A DNA stretch of 11,344 bases, taken from NCBI GenBank assembly GCA_027051995.1, contig JALUFY010000231.1, positions 1 to 11,344 of the forward strand, read 5' to 3'. The DNA is from Hyphomicrobiales bacterium. GTDB lineage: Bacteria > Pseudomonadota > Alphaproteobacteria > Rhizobiales > Aestuariivirgaceae. Numbering within the stretch: position 1 is the first letter of the stretch; each line of letters begins with the position of its first letter. Both the position numbers and the translations under genes were made by a program. Under the pieces are notes generated by a model. The model searched no databases. It saw only the letters and a program-made list of their open reading frames with translations, and was not told where the DNA came from. Below are positions 1-9,210 of the stretch, piece by piece.

Positions 1-177
1 CTGGGCGGGCTGATGATGGGCTACGGGGCGCGCATCGCCTTCGGCTGCAACGTGGGGGCCTATTTCTCCGGCATCGCCACGGGATCGCTGCATGGCTGGG
101 AATGGCTGGCCGCCGGGATGGCCGGAAGCGCCGTGGGCGTGCGGCTCAGACCCTTCTTCGATCTGCCAAATCCCTGA
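1..177 (+). CDS. YeeE/YedE family sulfur-compound transporter, C-terminal end (partial)
   Basis: Only the last 58 residues are present; the reading frame is open from base 1 to a TGA at 175-177. The fragment contains GCNVGAYFSGIATGSLHG (residues 15-32), a close match to the conserved Cys-containing repeat near the C-terminus of YeeE/YedE (DUF395) membrane proteins. It is followed by a short hydrophobic segment (WEWLAAGMAGSAVGV) and an RLRPFF end typical of the family. Family knowledge: members move thiosulfate or related sulfur species across the inner membrane, with conserved cysteines lining the path; C16 would be one of these. The family is inferred from this short tail only, so the exact substrate and the full domain layout cannot be judged. 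The next gene begins 116 bases downstream on the same strand and shows no obvious functional link. Confidence 0.85.
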   Translation: MGGLMMGYGARIAFGCNVGAYFSGIATGSLHGWEWLAAGMAGSAVGVRLRPFFDLPNP

Positions 178-223
178 CGCGGTAGCCGCCACGCGCGGAT
201 GCGAAAAAATTGCCCATTTTGAC

Positions 224-253
224 TTGCCGCCGTTTTCTCCATGAGGCAATAAC
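224..253 (+). promoter_or_regulatory. Candidate sigma70-type promoter for the monooxygenase gene
   Basis: TTGCCG (224-229) and AATAAC (248-253) are separated by 18 bases. Each matches 4 of 6 positions of the sigma70 consensus. Transcription would start near 260, giving a leader of about 34 bases before the ATG at 294. An overlapping TTGACT (219-224) is a better -35 box but lies 23 bases from the same -10. The region is less GC-rich than its surroundings. No transcript evidence exists, so this is a guess from spacing and position. Confidence 0.3.
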
Positions 254-293
254 GCGCAGGTAAGGGGGCTGCATCGGCCAACGGGCAGCGAAC

Positions 294-1460
294 ATGACAC
301 GAATCATCATCGCGGGGGGCGGCATAGCCGGTATCGCGGCGGCGATCGCGGCGGCGAAGGCGGGCTGCGAGGCCGTTGTGCTGGAGCGCGCGGCGGCCTT
401 CGAGGAAGTCGGCGCGGGCATCCAGATGGGGCCGAACGGACGCAGGGCGCTGGAGTCGCTGGGCGTGTGGGAAGCGCTTGAAAGACACGCCGTCATGCCC
501 GGCGCGATCAACATCCGCCGGGCGGCGGACGGCGCTCTTCTGGGGCAGGTTCCGCTGGATAAGCGCTTCCGCGAGCGTTTCGGCACGTCCTATCAGGTGG
601 TGCACCGGGCCGATCTGCTCAACGCCCTTCTGGAGGTGGCCAGGGCCACGCCCGGCATCGAGCTGCAAAACGGCAGACGGGTGTCCTTCTACAAGACATC
701 GGACGGCGCCATCAGCGCGCTCACGGACGACGGGTGCGAGGAGGCCGGTGATGCGCTGATCGGGGCGGACGGCATCCGCTCCAGCATCCGCGAACAGCTG
801 CTTGGCGACGGCCCGCCGGTGCTGGCCGGGCATGTGCTCTACCGGGCACTGGCGGATATCGAAGACGTGCCGGAAGCCGTCGATACCTCCTGCGTGACCC
901 TGTGGCTGCACAAAGGCGGGCACGTGGTGCATTATCCGGTGAGCGCGGGAAGGAAGTTCAACATCGTCGTGGCGGTGAACGAGGACTGGCGAAGCGATAA
1001 ATGGAGCACGCCTTCGCGAGGCGAAATCCTGACGGAGGTTTTTTCCGGCGTGGACTCCCGCCTGAAGGCGGTGCTGGACATTCCGCGGAAATGGCTGCGC
1101 TGGGCCGGGGCCGACCGCAAGCCCGCGCCGCTGTGGGGCAAGGGGCGGATGACGCTGATTGGCGATGCGGCCCATCCGACGCTGCCTTATCTGGCCTCCG
1201 GGGCGGTGATGGCGCTGGAAGACGCCGTGGTGCTGGGCCAGCGGCTGGCGGCAAACAGGGATGATCCGGCGGCGGCCTTCAGGTCTTGCGAGACAATCCG
1301 CCAGCCGCGCGCGGCGCGCATCGTGGAAAGCTCGCACAAACTGGCGGGCGTCTATCACGCCGGGCCGCCGCTGTCGTTCTTCCGCGATCAGTTCATCCGT
1401 TTTTCTTCCGGCAGGCGCGGGATGGAGCGCATGGCCTGGCTTTATGACTGGCGGCCCTGA
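294..1460 (+). CDS. FAD-dependent aromatic monooxygenase, salicylate/3-hydroxybenzoate hydroxylase-like
   Basis: This 388-residue protein is a class A flavoprotein monooxygenase. Such enzymes use NAD(P)H and O2 to hydroxylate a small, usually aromatic, acid in the cytoplasm. The N-terminal Rossmann fold has GGGIAG at residues 8-13 with the ribose-binding acidic residue E31. R105 in HRADLL is the conserved FAD-contacting arginine. The GADG motif is at 157-160 and GDAAHP, the FAD pyrophosphate/ribitol-binding motif, is at 290-295. The stretch GGHVVHYP (208-215) resembles the corresponding part of salicylate 1-hydroxylase and 3-hydroxybenzoate 6-hydroxylase. Length is normal for that group. The ATG at 294 begins directly with the strand leading into the FAD motif, leaving no room for a later start; its Shine-Dalgarno is weak. 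No ring-cleavage or other catabolic gene lies nearby, so the substrate is unknown. A role in cofactor or secondary metabolism is equally possible. Confidence 0.88.
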   Translation: MTRIIIAGGGIAGIAAAIAAAKAGCEAVVLERAAAFEEVGAGIQMGPNGRRALESLGVWEALERHAVMPGAINIRRAADGALLGQVPLDKRFRERFGTSYQVVHRADLLNALLEVARATPGIELQNGRRVSFYKTSDGAISALTDDGCEEAGDALIGADGIRSSIREQLLGDGPPVLAGHVLYRALADIEDVPEAVDTSCVTLWLHKGGHVVHYPVSAGRKFNIVVAVNEDWRSDKWSTPSRGEILTEVFSGVDSRLKAVLDIPRKWLRWAGADRKPAPLWGKGRMTLIGDAAHPTLPYLASGAVMALEDAVVLGQRLAANRDDPAAAFRSCETIRQPRAARIVESSHKLAGVYHAGPPLSFFRDQFIRFSSGRRGMERMAWLYDWRP

Positions 1461-1482
1461 CCCCTTGCCTCTGGCAAGCGGG
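1461..1482. terminator. Hairpin between convergent genes, possible weak terminator
   Basis: Immediately after the monooxygenase stop codon, CTTGCC (1464-1469) pairs with GGCAAG (1473-1478) around a TCT loop. It is extended by CCC/GGG (1461-1463 with 1480-1482) across a one-base bulge. It sits between two convergent genes (stops at 1460 and 1539) and would fold on either strand. Neither side has a T-run, so it is not a canonical rho-independent terminator. Confidence 0.3.
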
Positions 1483-1538
1483 GCATGCCGTCAGGACGAA
1501 CGCACGGCCCTTGTTCCTTGCAGGTCATGGCGATGCGC

Positions 1539-1952
1539 TCACCTGTGAGTCGGCATGCCGCCAATGAGCCCGCTACCGGGATTGTTCTGCCCGCCCGGAT
1601 TGTTCGGCCGGCCGCGCCGGGGATCATCCCGCCAGTCTTGCTGACCGGGAGCGGCGTATTTGACCACGCAGGGATCCTCGTATTTCGAATGGGCCTTGGG
1701 CACCAGGCAGCGGATGTCGAAGCGGCCATATTTGCTGACGGCACCATCGCAGCCATAGTGGCGGCCAACATGCCAGTAGCGCCCGCCCCATGTGTTGCGG
1801 CACAGACGGCGCAACCTGTTTGGAGATGCGTTGAAGTTGTAGCCCTTCACCCCCGGCAGGACGTTCTTCCCAGCCATGCCGGGAGTGGCGAAGGCGGCGG
1901 CCATGACGAGCGCCGCGCCGATGATCGCGGGGATTGAGCGGATGGTTTTCAT
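1539..1952 (-). CDS. Small secreted four-cysteine protein of unknown function
   Basis: I do not recognise this 137-residue protein. Residues 1-27 look like a Sec signal peptide: a basic start (MKTIR), a hydrophobic core (IPAIIGAALVMAAAFA) and a likely cleavage after GMA (25-27). The mature part of about 110 residues has four cysteines (51, 68, 82, 95), enough for two disulfides. It is rich in aromatic and basic residues around 50-80 (RNTWGGRYWHVGRHYG). The tail from about 103 is a Pro/Gly/Asn/Arg-rich, probably disordered segment. The ATG at 1952 is chosen because it starts the signal peptide and follows a very good Shine-Dalgarno seven bases upstream; a longer frame reaches 2030 but would bury the signal peptide. 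It converges on the monooxygenase gene and is divergent from the polymerase gene, so it is probably transcribed alone. Secretion to the periplasm or beyond is inferred. No enzymatic motif is visible. Confidence 0.75.
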   Translation of the reverse strand: MKTIRSIPAIIGAALVMAAAFATPGMAGKNVLPGVKGYNFNASPNRLRRLCRNTWGGRYWHVGRHYGCDGAVSKYGRFDIRCLVPKAHSKYEDPCVVKYAAPGQQDWRDDPRRGRPNNPGGQNNPGSGLIGGMPTHR

Positions 1953-1959
1953 GACGGGT

Positions 1960-1966
1960 CTCCTTT
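1960..1966 (-). promoter_or_regulatory. Strong ribosome binding site fixing the start of the secreted protein
   Basis: Read on the minus strand, AAAGGAG lies seven bases before the ATG at 1952. This is the best Shine-Dalgarno in the window and supports that start over the upstream in-frame start at 2030. Confidence 0.75.
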
Positions 1967-2043
1967 CCTGATTTCCTGAAAGTTCCCCCAACCCCATTTC
2001 GCTTGCCGTTTTTTCCTTTTCCTGTTTCACTGATCATGTGGAC

Positions 2044-2049
2044 TATAAC
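2044..2049 (+). promoter_or_regulatory. Possible -10 element upstream of the LigD-type polymerase gene
   Basis: TATAAC lies in an AT-rich patch of the 152-base divergent spacer and matches 5 of 6 positions of the -10 consensus. No convincing -35 box is found 16-18 bases upstream (the sequence there is around CCTGTT, 2021-2026). If used, transcription would begin near 2056, about 50 bases before the ATG at 2105. Confidence 0.3.
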
Positions 2050-2104
2050 AAATGCTGGTTGAACCGGCGCTGAGCCGGGCGTTCATCTCTTGTTAAGGAA
2101 AGTC

Positions 2105-3037
2105 ATGAGCAGGGACGGCGGCACGCGCATCGTGGATGGCAAACCTGTGCCCTTCACCCATCCGGACAAGGCGCTGTTCGGCGCGGGCGGGGCCACCAAG
2201 GCCACCCTGGCGGCCTATTACCAGCGCGTGTGGCCGCGCATGGCGGCGCTGCTGGCGGACAGGCCGGTGACCATCAAGCGCTATCCGCGCGGGCTGGGCG
2301 CGGGCGGCTTCTATCAGCGCCGGGCGCAGGACTGGTTCCCCCCCTGGGTGCGCACGGCGGCGCTGCCGATGAAGGACGATCCGAAAAAGGTGGTGCATGA
2401 GGTGGTGGTGGACAGCCCCGCCACGGCAGTCTTTCTGGTCAATATCGGGGCGCTGGAGATTCACGCCTCGCTGGCGCGTGCGGAAGCGCCGGACATCGCC
2501 GATCAGATGATATTCGATCTTGATCCGCCGGGCGATTATACCGACGCCGTGCGCCGCGTGGCGGTGGATTTCCGCGGCATGCTGGAGGCGCTCGGCCTGC
2601 CGGTCTTCGTCAAGACCACCGGCTCGCGCGGGTTTCACGTCACCATCCCGCTGAAGCCGCAATTCCCGTTCGACGCCACGCGCAGGCTGGCGCGGGCGCT
2701 GGGGGAGCGGATGATCGCCTCCAATCCGGAGCTTCTGACGCTGAACGCGCGCAAGGCGGCGCGCAAGGGGCGCATTCTCATCGACATCTGGCGCAACGCC
2801 TATGCGCAGACGGCGGTCGCGCCATATTCCACGCGGGCGCGGGCGCGGGCCACCGTGGCCACGCCGCTGGCATGGGACGAGATGACGCAAGGCGTCCATC
2901 CGCGCCACTGGACCATTCACAACATCGAAGAACGGCTGAAGCGGCCGGATCCCTGGACGGATTTTTTCAAGCGCGCCATCGGCCTGAAGGCTTGGAGCCT
3001 GAACGCGCCGGATGACCTGAGAGAGGCGCTGGCGTGA
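2105..3037 (+). CDS. ligD: Stand-alone LigD-type DNA polymerase/primase domain protein
   Basis: This 310-residue protein corresponds to the polymerase domain of bacterial LigD, an archaeo-eukaryotic primase-fold enzyme that fills gaps and adds (ribo)nucleotides during non-homologous end joining. Visible landmarks are HPDKALF (19-25), the early KR motif in VTIKRYPRG (55-63), and the metal-binding FDLDPP with D138 and D140. Next come GSRGFHV (173-179) with the triphosphate-contacting H178, and IDIWRN with the third acidic residue D227. All catalytic residues expected of the family are present. The protein ends where the polymerase domain ends: no ATP-dependent ligase or phosphoesterase domain is attached, and no Ku gene is in the window. 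Hence the symbol refers only to domain homology. The ATG at 2105 follows AAGGA at a good distance; a TTG five codons upstream is less likely. It could act with a ligase and Ku encoded elsewhere. Confidence 0.92.
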   Translation: MSRDGGTRIVDGKPVPFTHPDKALFGAGGATKATLAAYYQRVWPRMAALLADRPVTIKRYPRGLGAGGFYQRRAQDWFPPWVRTAALPMKDDPKKVVHEVVVDSPATAVFLVNIGALEIHASLARAEAPDIADQMIFDLDPPGDYTDAVRRVAVDFRGMLEALGLPVFVKTTGSRGFHVTIPLKPQFPFDATRRLARALGERMIASNPELLTLNARKAARKGRILIDIWRNAYAQTAVAPYSTRARARATVATPLAWDEMTQGVHPRHWTIHNIEERLKRPDPWTDFFKRAIGLKAWSLNAPDDLREALA

Positions 3038-3066
3038 AAAAGGCCCGGCGGAAACACCGGGCCTTT
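3037..3066. terminator. Bidirectional intrinsic terminator between ligD and greA
   Basis: A perfect ten-base stem, AAAGGCCCGG (3039-3048) with CCGGGCCTTT (3057-3066), encloses an eight-base loop. On the plus strand it begins at the ligD stop codon and ends in a short T-rich tail. On the minus strand the stem is followed by a run of five T, making a standard rho-independent terminator for greA, whose stop codon lies about 40 bases before it. One hairpin therefore serves two convergent genes. Confidence 0.85.
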
Positions 3067-3107
3067 CTCCGTTGATCCCTTGCCCCGCACGTGGCGCGGA
3101 AGGACGC

Positions 3108-3581
3108 CTATTTGTATTCCACCTCGAGGATTTCGTAGGACTTGCCGCCGCCGGGGGTGTTGACCTCCACTGAATCACCGGCTTCCTTGCCGATGAGGGC
3201 GCGGGCGATGGGCGAGGAGATGGAAATCTTGCCCTTGGAGACATCGGCCTCGAAATCGCCGACAATCTGATAGGTGACTTCCTTTTCGGTATCCTCATCC
3301 ACCAGCTTCACCGTGGCGCCGAACTGCACCTTGTCGCCGGAGAGATTGGACACATCGATGACCTCGGCGCGGGAGAGCTTGTCTTCCAGCTCCATGACGC
3401 GGGCCTCGTTCCAGCCCTGCTGCTCCTTGGCGGCGTGATATTCGGCGTTTTCCGACAGATCGCCATGGGCGCGCGCCTCCGCGATGGCCTTGATGATGCG
3501 CGGACGCTCGACGGACTTCAGCTGCCTGATCTCTTCCTGCATGGCGGCGTGGCCCGCCGCTGTCATAGGAACTTTTTCCAT
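3108..3581 (-). CDS. greA: Transcription elongation factor GreA
   Basis: GreA enters the secondary channel of RNA polymerase and stimulates cleavage of backtracked RNA, rescuing stalled elongation complexes. The 157-residue protein is about the length of Escherichia coli GreA. The N-terminal antiparallel coiled coil (about 1-75) carries the signature [16 protein letters not shown], placing the acidic tip residues D41 and E44 at the functionally essential positions. The C-terminal FKBP-like domain (about 80-157) ends in EILEVEYK. The ATG at 3581 gives the family-typical MEKVPMT start; a TTG three codons upstream is less likely. It lies 143 bases downstream of carB on the same strand, with a likely terminator between, so it may have its own promoter, which I could not identify. 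Transcription ends at the hairpin near 3050. Confidence 0.97.
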   Translation of the reverse strand: MEKVPMTAAGHAAMQEEIRQLKSVERPRIIKAIAEARAHGDLSENAEYHAAKEQQGWNEARVMELEDKLSRAEVIDVSNLSGDKVQFGATVKLVDEDTEKEVTYQIVGDFEADVSKGKISISSPIARALIGKEAGDSVEVNTPGGGKSYEILEVEYK

Positions 3582-3662
3582 GGGTCTCAATTTTCCATTT
3601 CTTCTCTGGTGTGGCCCGGCGAATCATTGTGTCCGGCGGGCCGGCCCCCGTTAACTTTCAGC

Positions 3663-3706
3663 AAAAAACACCCCTCCCGCCTCGGCATTATCCGGTGGCA
3701 GGGGGC
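3663..3706 (-). terminator. Probable intrinsic terminator after carB
   Basis: On the minus strand, about 20 bases past the carB stop, a CCCCT/AGGGG stem with an inner GCC/GGC pairing (two-base bulge, about fifteen-base loop) is followed by TG and then six T (3668-3663). This is the expected layout of a rho-independent terminator. It implies that greA is not simply co-transcribed at full level with carB. The imperfect stem lowers confidence. Confidence 0.5.
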
Positions 3707-3724
3707 GTGTCCGCCAAAATTGCG

Positions 3725-7132
<3,408 letters not shown>

Positions 7133-7185
7133 CTGGCTCTCACATGCTCCCGGCGCGGCGCGCAAATTGCCGGTTTCCTACTCCA

Positions 7186-7201
7186 TTCCCGCGCGCGGGA
7201 A
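7186..7201. repeat. Perfect 16-base palindrome in the apt-carB spacer
   Basis: TTCCCGCGCGCGGGAA is fully self-complementary and centred 61 bases upstream of the carB start, within the 119-base gap between apt and carB. No T-run follows on the minus strand, so it is a poor terminator. It could be an operator or a chance GC-rich palindrome. Nothing else is recognisable in this spacer except a weak ATAATG, not backed by a good -35 box. Confidence 0.4.
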
Positions 7202-7251
7202 AAGGGATTAAAGCGCATTATCCGCTGGGGCGCGGGCAGGCGGCGGCGCCT

Positions 7252-7800
<549 letters not shown>

Positions 7801-7944
7801 GATGCGAAAACCTTTTGGCCGCCGCTGATCGCGGGGGTATCTTCCTGCCTCTTCCGGTGGTATGGATTTTTGCCCAGTGACCGGACGGATTCATGTTCCT
7901 GGCGCTGTTAAAGCCCGCCGGGCGGAAAAAAACAAGGTGGTGAA
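7801..7944. promoter_or_regulatory. Divergent spacer between apt and argE
   Basis: This 144-base gap must hold the promoters of both apt (-) and argE (+). I see no pair of -35/-10 boxes good enough to place either one. A small GCCC/GGGC hairpin lies at 7913-7923 followed by a run of seven A. AAGGTGG (7934-7940) is the argE ribosome binding site, four bases from the ATG at 7945. Confidence 0.4.
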
Positions 7945-9117
7945 ATGCCCATGCCGGACAAATCCATGACGACGGTGGAAATGCTGAAGGCGCTGGTGGC
8001 CTTCGACACGACGAGCCGCAACTCCAATCTGGAGCTCATCGCCTTCGCGCGGGACTATCTGGCCGGTTTCGGCATCGATTCGCACAGGGTGGATTTCGAG
8101 CCCGGCAAGGCCAATCTGGTGGCCGTCATCGGCCCGCGCATAGAGGGCGGGCTGGTGCTGTCGGGCCATACCGACGTGGTGCCGGTGGACGGGCAGGATT
8201 GGACATCCGATCCCTTCGCGCTGCGTGTGGAGAAAGAGGAAGGCCGCGTCTATGGCCGGGGAACCTGCGACATGAAGGGCTATCTGGCCTCGGCGCTGGC
8301 GCTTGTTCCGCATTTTCTCAAGCAGGATCTGAAGCGGCCCATCATCCTGGCCTTTTCCTGCGACGAGGAGGTGGGCTGCACCGGGGTCAGGCCGATGATC
8401 GAGTGGATGAAGGGCAATCTGCCGCCGGTGGAGGCGGTCTTCGTGGGCGAGCCGACGGGGATGAAGGTGGTCACCGCGCACAAGGGCATCGAGGTGATGC
8501 GCACCACGGTGCGCGGGCAGGCGGCGCATTCCAGCTGCACGCATCTGGGCGTCAACGCCATCATGGCGGCCGGCGAGGTGATCGGCGAGATCAACCGCAT
8601 CGCGGCGGAAGAGCGCGGCAAGGCCGATCCCGAATCGGGCTTCGTTCCGCCCTGGACGACGGTGAACATCGGGCTGGTGAACGGCGGCACGGCGAAGAAC
8701 ATCATCCCGCAGGAATGCGCCATCGACTGGGAAACGCGGCTGATGCCGGAGGCGGAATCCGGCGTCATCCCGCAACGGGTGCGCGATTTCGCCGCCCGCC
8801 ATGTCGAGCCGGAGATGAAGAAGGTTTCCAGGGAAGCCGGCGTGACCACGGAGGTGGTCAACGCCGTGCCGGGACTGGCGCACGAGGACGATTCCCCGGC
8901 CGCGCGGCTGGCCATGCGCTTCGCCGGGGCGAACGGCTGCTACCGGGCCTCCTACGGCACCGAGGCGGGACTCTTCCAGCGCGCGGGCATGCCCGCCGTG
9001 ATCTGCGGGCCGGGGCACATCGAACAGGCGCACAAGCCGGACGAATACGTCACCCTGGAGCAGCTGGAGGCCTGCGACGCCTACCTGCGCAATCTGGCGG
9101 ACTGGTGCGCGCGCTGA
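7945..9117 (+). CDS. argE: Acetylornithine deacetylase
   Basis: ArgE removes the acetyl group from N-acetylornithine to give ornithine in the linear arginine pathway. The 390-residue protein belongs to the M20 di-zinc family. The expected ligands are visible: H75 in SGHTDVVP with catalytic D77, bridging D109 in GTCDMKG, general base E141 and zinc ligand E142 in CDEEVG, E169 in GEPT, and H363 in AHKPDEY. The dimerisation (lid) domain spans about 178-300, including the GQAAHSS loop (191-197). The combination of FDTTSRNSN near the N-terminus, GEPTGM and AHKPDEYV favours ArgE over the related DapE and general carboxypeptidases, but substrate is assigned by similarity from memory only. The ATG at 7945 has AAGGTGG four bases upstream; an ATG two codons later is an alternative. 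With carB nearby it supplies the other substrate of ornithine carbamoyltransferase. Confidence 0.92.
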   Translation: MPMPDKSMTTVEMLKALVAFDTTSRNSNLELIAFARDYLAGFGIDSHRVDFEPGKANLVAVIGPRIEGGLVLSGHTDVVPVDGQDWTSDPFALRVEKEEGRVYGRGTCDMKGYLASALALVPHFLKQDLKRPIILAFSCDEEVGCTGVRPMIEWMKGNLPPVEAVFVGEPTGMKVVTAHKGIEVMRTTVRGQAAHSSCTHLGVNAIMAAGEVIGEINRIAAEERGKADPESGFVPPWTTVNIGLVNGGTAKNIIPQECAIDWETRLMPEAESGVIPQRVRDFAARHVEPEMKKVSREAGVTTEVVNAVPGLAHEDDSPAARLAMRFAGANGCYRASYGTEAGLFQRAGMPAVICGPGHIEQAHKPDEYVTLEQLEACDAYLRNLADWCAR

Positions 9118-9174
9118 AGCATTCCGCCCTGCCCGGCGCGCACATCGCCCCGCGCATTACGCCCAAAGGCCAGT

Positions 9175-9203
9175 TTGTGAAAGCCGCCTTCCCGGGCTAT
9201 CGT
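9175..9203 (+). promoter_or_regulatory. Candidate promoter immediately upstream of mutA
   Basis: TTGTGA (9175-9180) and TATCGT (9198-9203) are separated by exactly 17 bases, each matching 4 of 6 consensus positions. Transcription would begin at about 9210, essentially at the ATG (9211), so the mRNA would be leaderless. That fits the lack of any Shine-Dalgarno before mutA, but the boxes are weak and could be chance. Confidence 0.22.
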
Positions 9204-9210
9204 GGCCGGC

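Noticed and set aside
60..1358. Open frame of 432 codons antisense to the monooxygenase
   Set aside because: It crosses the real YeeE/YedE end and the monooxygenase gene, with no domain or ribosome site.
1..1460. YeeE/YedE transporter and monooxygenase as a joint sulfur or sulfonate system
   Set aside because: The monooxygenase is an aromatic-ring FAD type and not a sulfonate FMN type, and a likely promoter lies between them; adjacency alone is not enough.
2835..2855. GCGGGC tandem units inside ligD as a phase-variation repeat
   Set aside because: It has only about three 6-base units, which keep the frame, and it encodes the RARARA equivalent of a conserved arginine-rich segment of the family.
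2093..3298. Open frame of 401 codons antisense to ligD and running into greA
   Set aside because: It spans a strong terminator and the real greA frame, and the protein has no domain; it is a shadow.
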